Assembly: GCF_019649055.1 (NCBI RefSeq)
Contig: NW_026570229.1
Location: 1,240,001-1,304,000, forward strand
Source: Paramacrobiotus metropolitanus
Taxonomy: Eukaryota; Tardigrada; Eutardigrada; Parachela; Macrobiotidae
Length of the DNA: 64,000 bases
Direction: 5' to 3'
How positions within the stretch are numbered: the first letter of the stretch is position 1; each line of letters opens with the position of its first letter. This document shows positions 19,399 through 28,163 of the stretch, one piece after another. Position numbers and translations under genes: made by a program. Below the pieces are notes generated by a model. That model had not been told where the DNA came from. It did no database searches and worked only from the letters and a program-made list of their open reading frames with translations.

Positions 19399-21040
19399 CC
19401 CTTCTGGGAGTCACGAAGGTAGTGTAGTCCATCGACGCTGGATCCATGGGGATTTGCCAGAATCCGGACTGACAATCTACCTTGCCGTAATAGGCGTTGC
19501 CTGCACATTGATCCAGAAGTTCGTCTGGATTGGGCAATGGGTAGTTGTTCTTTTTGGTCACCGAGTTCAGCTTTATGTAATTTATGCAGAACCGGGTGCC
19601 CATGGTCCCGTCGCCGTTTTTCTTCGAGGCGAGGACCACTGGGAAACTCCACGCTGCCATGGACGGTTCAATCACGCCTTGGTCCAACATTTCTTGGACG
19701 TGCTTGTTGATGAACTCTCGTCCCTTCCAACTCGTTCGGGTTGGGTTCATTTTAATCGGTGCAGCGTCGCCAACTTCTATGACGTGGGTCACTCCTTTAA
19801 CGTCGCCGTAAGGCTTTTTGGACGTCGGGAATATGGCCCGGAGTTCCCATAAGTCCTGACGGAGTAGAGCGGTCTGCTCTTCGGTCAGGTGATCGCCGAA
19901 GTGTGCATTAGCGATGTGAGCGCGGATTTCGCGTTCCACTTCAGGATCTTCCTCTCCGGTTTGGAGGGAATTGATCTTGGCATAATCTTCATCCGAGATT
20001 TCCTCGTATGGCTCCACTTGGCCCATGTTAACTCCTTTCCGGAGTATATGGGGCTCTTTGGAGTAGTTTGACACCAATATGGTGAAACTGTTGCCATTAT
20101 GCTGGACTGGTCCGTCGAGCATGGCCAGACTCCGTTTGGTGTCTTGGCTTCCGAGGTACATAAGTTTCTGTCTCGGATCGACAGGATAATCAATGCTGAC
20201 TTGGACCGGGGTAATGGACTCCGGTGGGAGTTCCACTTTTACAGTTGCCCGGACCATAGCATGGTCGTTAATGGTGCGGTACCGATTTGGATTGTTCCCC
20301 GCCGCTTTTGGCCATGGTAAGGCGTCGGCGTTGGGAATTGACCAATCTACGCCGTCCTCCTTGATGTCTGGCTCATATATGTCGCTATAGTACATATGGC
20401 CAACTTTTGCACCTTTGCGGAGGATTTGGTCGCGTCGGGACTTGTTTTGGACCTGGATCCACGCATGTTCGCTGTTTCGAGTTTGGACCTCCGCTTCGAT
20501 CGGTATGACCAAGCGGTGTGGTCGTCTCAGCGATTTAAAGTGGATTGGCCGTCCCGGGTCCATAGTCCGATAGGACCGGACCTTAATCCAGCAGGTTGAG
20601 TAAGCTGGTAAGGTGTACCGCTGATGAACGAAAACGACTTCTTTCTCCTCCTTTAAAACGTCGGTTGGACGTTCGGTCCGCAGTTTGCGGATTACCGGTG
20701 CTTCGGCTCGGAGTTGAAGAATTTCTGTGTCCTCTTCGTCATCACTCGACTCCTCCGATGATTGGTTATCGGAGTCCGTGTCCGGTGAGTCGCTTGAGCT
20801 TTGGACGTCCGAATCGGTAGACTCGGGTTTGTCGTCCTGCACTTGTTTTGGCTCGCCTTTATCCTCGTTAGAGGCTGGCGGCCCGCCGGTCACCGTTGGT
20901 ACCGGTTCTGTTATGAGATCCTTTGGTTGGATCTCTGGCGTCCCGGTTGCGATTTCCTGTTTCTCAGGTTCGTCCAGTTCCGCCAAAGTGGTTGGACGGC
21001 TCCCGTTAGGGAGTGGCGAGGCTGGTCGGCCTTTGCCCAA
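19028..21040 (-). CDS. Pol: acidic linker and N-terminal half of reverse transcriptase
   Basis: 670 codons with a TTG listed start, so part of a larger Pol. The first ~120 residues are very acidic (SSEESSDDEEDTE). Next comes a beta-rich stretch of the type that precedes RT in gypsy-like Pol (YTLPAYSTCWIKVRS, later ILVSNYSKEPHILRKG). RT begins near residue 420 with the fingers motif GVIEPSMAAWSFPVVLASKK, then RFCINYIKLN and the palm block YYGKVDCQSGFWQIPM, whose Asp (VDC) is the first catalytic acid. Shortly after, near 19400, the frame is lost and the rest of RT (with YIDD) lies in another frame. Function: RNA- and DNA-dependent DNA synthesis. In this copy RT is broken. Confidence 0.9.
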   Translation of the reverse strand: MGKGRPASPLPNGSRPTTLAELDEPEKQEIATGTPEIQPKDLITEPVPTVTGGPPASNEDKGEPKQVQDDKPESTDSDVQSSSDSPDTDSDNQSSEESSDDEEDTEILQLRAEAPVIRKLRTERPTDVLKEEKEVVFVHQRYTLPAYSTCWIKVRSYRTMDPGRPIHFKSLRRPHRLVIPIEAEVQTRNSEHAWIQVQNKSRRDQILRKGAKVGHMYYSDIYEPDIKEDGVDWSIPNADALPWPKAAGNNPNRYRTINDHAMVRATVKVELPPESITPVQVSIDYPVDPRQKLMYLGSQDTKRSLAMLDGPVQHNGNSFTILVSNYSKEPHILRKGVNMGQVEPYEEISDEDYAKINSLQTGEEDPEVEREIRAHIANAHFGDHLTEEQTALLRQDLWELRAIFPTSKKPYGDVKGVTHVIEVGDAAPIKMNPTRTSWKGREFINKHVQEMLDQGVIEPSMAAWSFPVVLASKKNGDGTMGTRFCINYIKLNSVTKKNNYPLPNPDELLDQCAGNAYYGKVDCQSGFWQIPMDPASMDYTTFVTPRRDVPVQTNAVWRLQRASHIPNDNGQDYGASTQTRRRLRIHRRRDILRQDIRGIQEGVQKHAPLPQRRRIHNKTVEMRIWNGKTPIPWTHPQQGRCPYRSREGSGHRRETTAQDRASTSLVPWTR

Positions 21041-23046
21041 CGTTGAGTCGAACGGGTTTGTATGGCCCGTATTACTGCTTCAACGCCGTCTCCACATAGA
21101 GGACAAGTCAATTGGACTTCCTCTGATGAAGGGTCCTGCTCGTTCTGGCTGGTGTCCCTTCGATGGCCTCCCTGTTCTGGGTGTGGGCCATCATTGAAGC
21201 GCACCTTTGTCGCTATATGCGGTGCAGCTTCCGGCAATGGTTCCGGTATGGTCCTAACGTTAGTCAGGCTCAGGTCGTACTTTGGCCATATGCTGACGGT
21301 TAAGCCAGGGTGTTGGGCCACTTGTCTTCGAAGTTTTATGATGTCATCGAAGAGATCCGTGCACATCTTTTGAAGGGCTTTCGGCATTTCCATGTGGTAC
21401 TCCCTGTATTCCCACACTAGGGCTAGACGTTCGTCCTCCCATAATGCTCCTTCTTGAACCAAATCGTCCAATTCTTGGGCGAATGGTCCGTATTGTTCGG
21501 CAATTTGCGGCCACGTTAGTGGTTCGCCTTTTTCTTCAAGCCAGCTCTCTTCTAGAGCAAGGAGTTGGTTAACGCGGTATTCCAGGAAATTTCTTACTCC
21601 TGTGAACCAAGTTTTATAGCGCTGGACCAGGTTCTCCTTAATTTCCCTGTCAGGCACCGGCCGTTGGCCTGGTGCCTCTGGTATCGGGATAGTCTTTACT
21701 ATCCCGTGATTTGGCTTGAGTATGCCTGCACGGAATTGAGTCATATAACGCTCGATTGCGTTATGGACGCGCAGCTCCCATATGAGGCTTTCAATGGTAT
21801 CCAGGCATTCCCAGCAGGTAGAAGGAGAACCTTTCGGGTGATCAAGCCGATTAACTCTCACTTCATCATCGGGTCCCGGTGCCTCTGGTATCGGGATAGA
21901 CTTTACCGCGTCCCAAACGATTTCTTCGTTTGGCTTAAGAATGAAGGTGAACTTGGAGTGGAGATAGTCACATCCAAGTAGTACGTGCACGTCCGTTAAC
22001 GTCGGTTGGACGAAGAACGTGTGGTGGCTCTTGTATCCCTGCAGTGTCACCGGTACGGTGCAGCAGTGGGAGACCACGAAGGCGGTTTGTCCGCCAACAC
22101 CAAGGATTTTGGTGTTCCGTCCTAATGGCTCCGTTTTGATGCCATTGGCGGTGCAGAATTGCTGGCTGATGAGGGATGTCTCCGCTCCAGTGTCCAGCAT
22201 GGCGAGCGTGTGGACTGGTCCAATTTGGACTTTGTGTGTCCATGCTCTGACGGTCTTCGGTTTGCGATTTTCGTCAAGGCCAACTGTCACTTCCCGCATC
22301 ACCGGTACAATGGGGATTAGCGACACTGGTCCTGGATCGTCAGGAGCGTACTGTGGTGATGGAGGCTCCTTCTGGACAGACTCTTCCTGTGGTGGTGTTT
22401 CCGCAACCCGTAGGGTGGAAAACATGCTTTTGGTATTAAGGAAGGTCCGTGAGTTGTTTATGGTTCGCACCGTTGGTGTGGTGCCGAGGGGTTGTCCACC
22501 GATCTGGGGCCAGCAGGTACGGGGACTTAACGCCTCAAGAGGTTCGGTTGTCCAATCTTTTAGGGATCCGACCTCGCTGTCCGTATCTTGTACGGACCAT
22601 CCTTCCGTTGCGCTGTCGGAGGATGTGTCTGACGCCGATTGTGGATACGTCATGTTCGTGGTGCGACGTCTCGCTTTGCCACGTATTCGGTTGGCCTTTG
22701 GGTTGGTTGAGGCTCCGAGTTTTGGTGATCGGTTGGCCTTAGGGTTAGTTGAGGCTCCGAAAATCGACTTGGTCGCCAGCTGGACGACTGTCGGCCTGGC
22801 ATCACTTTTAGAGCCAGGTGGCTCAAGCGCTGGTTTGCCGCTGAGCCTGGATCCACTGGTGGGCTGTTGAGCCATAGGGGTTAATTTGGGATCCATGTAG
22901 GGATTAGTTAAGTACGGATTATGGGTTATGTCCGGCGGTTTCGGTTCCGGTCTTAGGTCGGGTGAGTTGCCGATACTCCCCGACCTTAGGCGTTTCCCGC
23001 GGTTGGGCTGGCTAGGGCCGCCGCCGCCATTGCCATTTGGCTTCAC
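20911..23046 (-). CDS. Aspartic protease region of Pol
   Basis: 711 codons, opening with GTG directly over the Gag stop and -1 relative to Gag; the first in-frame ATG is ~50 codons in, so entry by Gag-Pol recoding or frameshift is more likely than initiation. Residues ~265-390 carry the retropepsin core: the catalytic motif LDTGAETSLIS followed by a flap-like GVGGQTAFVV and the conserved block VLLGCDYL. This protease would cleave Gag and Pol in the particle. After it comes a charged helical region and a CPLCGDG motif near 660. The last ~45 residues appear out of frame, since the next ORF continues Pol from about 21050. The N-terminal 200 residues are Ser/Pro-rich with a duplicated phrase (GASTNPKANR). 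Confidence 0.85.
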   Translation of the reverse strand: MKPNGNGGGGPSQPNRGKRLRSGSIGNSPDLRPEPKPPDITHNPYLTNPYMDPKLTPMAQQPTSGSRLSGKPALEPPGSKSDARPTVVQLATKSIFGASTNPKANRSPKLGASTNPKANRIRGKARRRTTNMTYPQSASDTSSDSATEGWSVQDTDSEVGSLKDWTTEPLEALSPRTCWPQIGGQPLGTTPTVRTINNSRTFLNTKSMFSTLRVAETPPQEESVQKEPPSPQYAPDDPGPVSLIPIVPVMREVTVGLDENRKPKTVRAWTHKVQIGPVHTLAMLDTGAETSLISQQFCTANGIKTEPLGRNTKILGVGGQTAFVVSHCCTVPVTLQGYKSHHTFFVQPTLTDVHVLLGCDYLHSKFTFILKPNEEIVWDAVKSIPIPEAPGPDDEVRVNRLDHPKGSPSTCWECLDTIESLIWELRVHNAIERYMTQFRAGILKPNHGIVKTIPIPEAPGQRPVPDREIKENLVQRYKTWFTGVRNFLEYRVNQLLALEESWLEEKGEPLTWPQIAEQYGPFAQELDDLVQEGALWEDERLALVWEYREYHMEMPKALQKMCTDLFDDIIKLRRQVAQHPGLTVSIWPKYDLSLTNVRTIPEPLPEAAPHIATKVRFNDGPHPEQGGHRRDTSQNEQDPSSEEVQLTCPLCGDGVEAVIRAIQTRSTQRWAKADQPRHSLTGAVQPLWRNWTNLRNRKSQPGRQRSNQRIS

Positions 23047-25892
23047 CAGCTGGTCCGGTATGGGTGGTAGCGCTGCCCTTTCGTTGGCTGGCGTCTGGTA
23101 TCCCTGTTTTGGACCGTTCTGCCGGTTGCCACCACCTGACCCACTTCCTGAGCCGGTGGATTGCCTTCGGCTGCCGGTCCCCCACTACCACGTGGTGGTC
23201 TGGGTTGTTTGGGTGGCACTAAGCCGAGGCGGTTAGGATTGGCTGACCCAGTAGGGTAGCCTTTTTGATAGCGATTTCGCCAATCCAAATACCATTTCCG
23301 GTTTGGATTTTCGCCATATGGCCTGTTTGCGTAGCCACAGCCCTCGGTTGGGTGGTTTCCCCACAGGCAGTGGTTGCAGGTGATTATCCCGTCTTTGGCC
23401 CATCGTTCGAACATGCGCTCGACTCTGTCGATATACATGTCTTCTTGTCTGCGGGCCTCTTCGGGGCTCAGAGTCTGGCGTTGGCCGCTCTGGCCTCCTG
23501 GGCTTCGGTTTTGTCCCCCAGGGCTGTTGCCGCTTTGGTTTCCGTTAAAGCTGGCGTTATTGCCCTTGGAAAACTTGCCCTTTGGTCCCCCGCCGCTATT
23601 GCCCTGGCCGTAGCTATAGTTGCCCTGGTTCCGGGCCTGGCCATAGCCGCCACTACCGCCGTTGGGCGGTGTAGACCCACGTTGTGGGGAGGCTAGGTTC
23701 AAGGCCGCGATGGCGGCGTATGTTGCCTCTATTTGGGCTTGTGTAGCCTGCGGGGGATAAAGTGCCGGTTGTTGCGGTACGACTTGGGCTTGTGGCGTTT
23801 GTATGGCCGTTCGAATGGTTGGGTATCCGCGGCCCGCCTTCCCTTCGTACTCCGGCTTTCCCATTGTGTATTGCCGGACGTAGTCCCGGAATTCTGCCGG
23901 TGACTTCGGTATCCGGATGTCCAGAGCGCGGCGCAGTTCTGGCTCTTTGACGTTCTCCCTCAGGAAGTGGAGGGTCATTGTGTCGTCCAAGCCAGCGCGC
24001 GTCTGGAGAGTTAGCATGGCATCATAGTACTGCTCAGGGGTTTCGGTCAGGTGCTGGTAATACCGGTGGGTAATTTCTCCCATGGCAGTGGCCTGCTGAT
24101 TATCATCGCCATATCGAGTGGCAAATTTTTGGAGCCACTCTTCTACTGGCCAGCCGTCCTCGTCTTCGCGATTGGCTTGGCCAGTGTACCATTCTTTTAC
24201 AGGGTCCGATAGGGCCATGTAAATGCGGCTCATAAAGTCCGGATCTGGTTTGTTCAGATCAGACGACTGCTTACAGATCCGTCGGACCTGTGCAAGCCAT
24301 CCTTTCACCATTGTTTTGTTGCCATCGAATTTTGGCAACTCGGTGCGGACTTGAGCTCTCGCGTTGGCTTTTCCCATCTCTTGGGCCATTTCCTTTATTT
24401 GCTCTCTGGTTGAGAGAGCTGGACTGGCCGGTGGTGATGGGGCAGGTGTTGGCTGCTGTGGTATCAGCGGCACCTGTTGTGGTTGGGCCCACATTGGTTG
24501 GCCCGGTGCGACTTGGATAGTTCCGTTGGACGCCATCCATGCGTATGCTCCATTCGGGAGCTGGACCAGCATGGGCGCATTTTGGCCCTGGCCTGGTTGG
24601 GCAGCTGGTCCTGGTGGCATGGCCGCTGTTGGCGGTATGCCTGGTGGTTGGGGCACGTTTTGGCCCGTGGGCGTGGTTTGGCCCATCTGTGGCTGAGCTT
24701 GGCCCGTTAGGGCTGCCGCCGAGATAGGAGGGCCAAATAGGCTTGATTGGCCTACTAGTGGTGGTTGCACCATTGGTGTACCACTTTGGCCTCCCGTCTG
24801 TCCTTGTGTAGCCGATGGCCCGAACATAAGGCTCGGCTGGCTGGTCCTGGTTGGATCCATGCTGCTAATGTGAGCCTGGCTTGTGGCCGGTTGTGGACTG
24901 AAGTTGAAGTCCATGTTCGGGAATATTGACGGGTACAAGGACGGGTACGATGGCTTTGATCCGAAATAACTGTGGCTGGGTGTTGCCTGGCTCGGGTCAA
25001 AGCCTAGCCCGCTTGACGTAGACGGATGAGTCTGCGTTGCGGGCGTCACTATTGTCGTTGGACCAATAGTGGCAGTTGTGGTGACCGGGACTGGTGGTGG
25101 CGGCAGTGTTACTGTCGCCGTTGATGTTCCGCGGTCCACCGGGCTGGGAGGCGTAGGTATGGTTGGCCCCTTTGGCGGATCTCCAACCAATGGTGCTTCC
25201 ACAGCCATGTTGACTTGGTAATTTTGGTGATGATACACTGGCTCGCGGTAGAAGCGTTGGCCTTGCCGCAGAGCCTCGTCGACTTTTTCTTGTCGGCGTT
25301 GTGTATCCGAGTCCGGAAAGGTATGGTAGGACGGTGGTTCAGCGGACAACTCGGAGTTGATGTCTACGAGGTGTGATTTCTCCGCGTCTAAGCAGGCGTT
25401 TTCCGTGCTTAGCCTTTCCAGTTCCTCGTTCATTTCGGTTATGCGTTGTGTGGCCGCCTGGTAGTCTTTGACCAGGCCGGCGTTATTGGCCTCCAAGGTG
25501 ATGATCCGGTCATGTTGGCCCTGGATCACCTGTTTGGCTTGGTTGAAGGCCTGCTCCAATTGGACAAAGTTTTGATGTCCAATGGCGCTATTTTGCTCAA
25601 GTTGGACCCGAATAGTTGCTTCGGTGTTGAGCTGGCTCTGGAGGGCAACGATCTGTTGCTGGAGTTGCACGTTCTGTGCCTCCTTCTGCTGAACCGTTTG
25701 GCTCATCAGTCCTCCTTGTTGGATAGTCTTCATGAGATTCTGGTGGCTCTCATAAAGAAGATTGTAGCCGTTCCGCAGGCGGTTGATTTCGTCCTGCAGG
25801 TTGGCCATGTCTTCGGTGAGACGCTCGTTTTCTCTCTGTAGGCGGTCCGCCTCAGAGTCGGTGTCGTCAATGGTGGTCCGGGCCGCAGCCAA
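23043..25892 (-). CDS. Gag: coiled coil, capsid and zinc-knuckle nucleocapsid
   Basis: 949 codons; the listed start is TTG, so the frame is presumably entered by frameshift from the preceding ORF. Order: coiled coil (residues ~10-200, heptads such as LQRENERLTEDMANLQDEI); a long Pro/Gln/Gly/Thr-rich linker (~215-490); a helical retrotransposon capsid domain (~500-680) with landmarks FDGNKTMVKGWLAQV, DPVKEWYTG and ETPEQYYDAMLTLQ; a Gly/Asn-rich stretch; and a zinc knuckle CNHCLWGNHPTEGC (CX2CX4HX4C) near residue 860 that should bind the RNA genome. This is the particle-forming protein. It is nearly twice the size of common Ty3/gypsy Gag because of the coiled coil and linker. It ends in TGA at 23045-23043. 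Confidence 0.9.
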   Translation of the reverse strand: MAAARTTIDDTDSEADRLQRENERLTEDMANLQDEINRLRNGYNLLYESHQNLMKTIQQGGLMSQTVQQKEAQNVQLQQQIVALQSQLNTEATIRVQLEQNSAIGHQNFVQLEQAFNQAKQVIQGQHDRIITLEANNAGLVKDYQAATQRITEMNEELERLSTENACLDAEKSHLVDINSELSAEPPSYHTFPDSDTQRRQEKVDEALRQGQRFYREPVYHHQNYQVNMAVEAPLVGDPPKGPTIPTPPSPVDRGTSTATVTLPPPPVPVTTTATIGPTTIVTPATQTHPSTSSGLGFDPSQATPSHSYFGSKPSYPSLYPSIFPNMDFNFSPQPATSQAHISSMDPTRTSQPSLMFGPSATQGQTGGQSGTPMVQPPLVGQSSLFGPPISAAALTGQAQPQMGQTTPTGQNVPQPPGIPPTAAMPPGPAAQPGQGQNAPMLVQLPNGAYAWMASNGTIQVAPGQPMWAQPQQVPLIPQQPTPAPSPPASPALSTREQIKEMAQEMGKANARAQVRTELPKFDGNKTMVKGWLAQVRRICKQSSDLNKPDPDFMSRIYMALSDPVKEWYTGQANREDEDGWPVEEWLQKFATRYGDDNQQATAMGEITHRYYQHLTETPEQYYDAMLTLQTRAGLDDTMTLHFLRENVKEPELRRALDIRIPKSPAEFRDYVRQYTMGKPEYEGKAGRGYPTIRTAIQTPQAQVVPQQPALYPPQATQAQIEATYAAIAALNLASPQRGSTPPNGGSGGYGQARNQGNYSYGQGNSGGGPKGKFSKGNNASFNGNQSGNSPGGQNRSPGGQSGQRQTLSPEEARRQEDMYIDRVERMFERWAKDGIITCNHCLWGNHPTEGCGYANRPYGENPNRKWYLDWRNRYQKGYPTGSANPNRLGLVPPKQPRPPRGSGGPAAEGNPPAQEVGQVVATGRTVQNRDTRRQPTKGQRYHPYRTSW

Positions 25893-27148
25893 GTCATTTT
25901 GGCTTTGGCCAGCTCAGTCCTCGTAGAGGTGAGCAGGGCTTCAAGGCCCGCCACAGCCGTTTCTAGGCTGTGGATTGTCCTGTTGAGCTGGTCTCGCTCA
26001 GCATTGGGACATGGTGACAACTTGAGTTGGGTTAGCTCAAGTTGGGTCTGAGCCAGTATGGCCGAGACGCGTTTGGCCTCTGCGTCCGATTGGACCGCAA
26101 AGTTTTTGTGCCTGCAGATCTCGTCCTGCATCCAACGTTCGGATAGCAGGGAAGCTTCTGCAATGTCCGCCAGCTGTTTGGTCAGGTCCCTTACTGTGGT
26201 CCGAAGTTGGTCGACTTCGTCGATTTCGTCGGGCCGGGTTGCCTGGATCAGCTTCGGCGGGCTGACGTTGGCGCGGCTTGTGTCCCAGGAGGGCTGGTTA
26301 AGGTCCATCCTGGCTGTGGCCCTGTTAAGTTGGGCCAGGTCCACGATTGGCTCTCCGTCCGGTTTGGACGGGCCAGACGCGCCGATGACGTCATTGGTTG
26401 GCGATGGCGTTGCAGGGGTTGAGCCATCAACTTCAAACATGATGGGCGACTGACTCACGGGCTGTTGGCCCTGGTCATGTGCCTTTGGACCAGCCTTTAT
26501 GGCTTGGCCCTTTGCCTTGCGTCCACCTTTGGCCACCGTTGGTGCCGCGGGTTGGATCTGGTCCGCTCCCGGTAGGGTTGGACTTGTTATCAGATCCTGG
26601 AAATCAAGGTTGGACCGGGCCAAGTTGTTTGGCTCTGGTCCGTCGGTGCGTGTCTTGTCCTCACCTGTGGCTGCCGTTGGCGCCGCAGGTTGGACTTGGC
26701 CCGGACCAGGTATGGCCGGTTGGTGCGCCAAGTCCCGAGGGACACTGTTGGCCTGGGCCGTCCTATCGGCGCCAGGTTGGCTGTCCAGAGGCTGGTTGGC
26801 CCCGGACAGTTCGTCGGATGCCTCCTGGAATGTGTCGTCCCGGGTGGCGTCCAGACTTTCGTCACTGGTTTCCAGGTCAGCCGGCAGGATTTGTTTGTCC
26901 CGCCTGGCTTTGGCCTCGACCGAACTCGTTGAGCCGGCCGAGTTTGGCTCGTCTGGTTCAGAACCGCTCTGTTTGGCCCTGCGGAAACCGTATGTTCCCG
27001 GTGGGTCGCGTGTGGCGTAGTTCTTCCCCAGTTTCTTTTTGTATTCATTTGGCTGGCGCCCGTCCATTGGACTGAGCAATCTCCGTTGGAGTTGCTCATG
27101 GCTGGTGTATGGCATCACCTTGGCCAAGGCGCTTTCAATTTGGCCCAT
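25730..27148 (-). CDS. Gag N-terminal ORF with myristoylation-type start
   Basis: 472 codons from a genuine ATG, the first reading frame after the leader. The protein begins MGQIESA; a Gly at position 2 followed by a small residue at 6 is the N-myristoylation pattern used by many retroviral matrix proteins to reach the plasma membrane. Residues ~20-300 are polar, Pro/Ser/Asp-rich and probably disordered. From ~300 it turns into a coiled coil (DEVDQLRTTVRDLTKQLADI and onward). Coiled-coil character stops where the frame overlaps the next ORF (25892-25730), whose frame continues the heptads, so the last ~55 residues of this frame are probably not natural. A -1 shift or a one-base deletion would join it to the capsid ORF. 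No canonical X-XXY-YYZ heptamer is seen in the overlap. Confidence 0.75.
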   Translation of the reverse strand: MGQIESALAKVMPYTSHEQLQRRLLSPMDGRQPNEYKKKLGKNYATRDPPGTYGFRRAKQSGSEPDEPNSAGSTSSVEAKARRDKQILPADLETSDESLDATRDDTFQEASDELSGANQPLDSQPGADRTAQANSVPRDLAHQPAIPGPGQVQPAAPTAATGEDKTRTDGPEPNNLARSNLDFQDLITSPTLPGADQIQPAAPTVAKGGRKAKGQAIKAGPKAHDQGQQPVSQSPIMFEVDGSTPATPSPTNDVIGASGPSKPDGEPIVDLAQLNRATARMDLNQPSWDTSRANVSPPKLIQATRPDEIDEVDQLRTTVRDLTKQLADIAEASLLSERWMQDEICRHKNFAVQSDAEAKRVSAILAQTQLELTQLKLSPCPNAERDQLNRTIHSLETAVAGLEALLTSTRTELAKAKMTWLRPGPPLTTPTLRRTAYREKTSVSPKTWPTCRTKSTACGTATIFFMRATRIS

Positions 27149-28153
27149 GGTATTGGGACTTAAAAAGTTTCTTTGGTCTTGGTCCGGACCGGAACGGTGG
27201 GTTGGCTGTCGCTGGTTGGTGCTGGTCAGGTGTGCTAGAGCTTAGGATCAGCGTTAGCTCCCTATGGCCCTATGTTACGCTACTGACCAGTGTGACGTCA
27301 GTTACAAAGTGGTCTTGCAAAAAGCTCTACGTCACGAGTAGCGTGCCGTGAGCAAAAAATGCAAAAAAGTATGATTCACTACGGCTGTTATAACACGGGG
27401 AAGTTTCCCACGCGTTCTGATTGGCCGAAATTTTATGGAAAATCACCACGCTGACGTCACGCGACTTTTCGCAAAATTTTCCGGCTGGACAAAATGGCGG
27501 TTGTTTTTCGCCGATAATTCGTCAAAAATTAGGAAAAAATTTCTCGAGAGTAACACTACACGATTCTAGTGCAGAATTTCACGAGGAATCCGAAAATGCT
27601 AGTTTTACGCAAATCGGATGAAAGGATCAAAAGTTATGGATTTTTAAAGTATAGTTCTACGCGGGAACCCCGAAATTTTCGAAAGTTCTACGAAAAACCT
27701 AAGCGTCACAGTCTGGTCTTACCGAGGTTTTCTCGTCCAAACTGCTGCTCCGTCGTTCCACTTCACCCTCTTCTACCGTGAGGGCCGCAGCGCACCCGAT
27801 AGGGCGTAATGGAGTAACAGGACCGTACCGAGCGCAGTTTTTGCGCCGGGAGCCAAAGCTGCGGGAGACCTACTTTTAGGCGCTGACCCGTATCAACGCA
27901 ACCCGGTAGGGCGCTTAGTTGGACAACTGGGACGTACCGAACGCAGTTTTTGCGCCGGGAGCCAAAGCTGCGGGGGACCTACTTTTAGGCGCCGACCCGT
28001 ATGTAATCCGTCGCGCAGCAGGTTTCCAATGAAACCTGTATGATGCAGGAGATGTGGTCGCGGGATGGCTGGCCTACTTATAGGCGATCAGCGTAGTTCG
28101 ACCGATGCCTTCACTGGGGATCAGAGGCCTCGTCGGAAAGAAAACCGAACGAG
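27149..28153 (-). other. 5' leader of the giant element
   Basis: About 1 kb between the primer site and the first ATG. It has no long minus-strand coding frame. It holds a tandem duplication (27790-28008) next to the LTR and two copies of the motif CCCGNTAGGG. The gag-proximal part (27260-27700) is relatively AT-rich and shows nothing I can name. Confidence 0.7.
27790..28008 (-). repeat. 109-bp tandem duplication in the leader
   Basis: Two copies, aligned by CGTACCG at 27824 and 27933. The shared core holds CGCAGTTTTTGCGCCGGGAG and GACCTACTTTTAGGCG with few differences. Each copy starts near a CCCGNTAGGG motif (27795 and 27902). Duplications here could be packaging or dimerisation structures, or enhancer repeats. 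Confidence 0.85.
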
Positions 28154-28163
28154 TCTGCTACCA
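28154..28163 (-). promoter_or_regulatory. Primer binding site, initiator-Met tRNA-like
   Basis: Immediately inside the 5' LTR the minus strand reads TGGTAGCAGACTCG. The first ten bases, TGGTAGCAGA, are complementary to the 3' end of eukaryotic initiator methionine tRNA (...UCUGCUACCA), the usual primer for Ty3-type elements; the match stops at base 11. The position (zero spacing) and the TGG start are what a PBS should have. Confidence 0.75.

Noticed and set aside
23043-23046. Apparent ATGA stop-start overlaps at 23046 and 15125 suggesting termination-reinitiation
   Set aside because: The bases are GTGA, not ATGA, at both sites. There is no AUG, so the overlap is probably a by-product of counting GTG as a start; a frameshift is more likely.
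25730-25892. Programmed -1 frameshift site between the two Gag frames
   Set aside because: I found no X-XXY-YYZ heptamer in the overlap in the correct phase, and similar frame changes occur many times elsewhere in the element, so a mutation or assembly indel is as likely.
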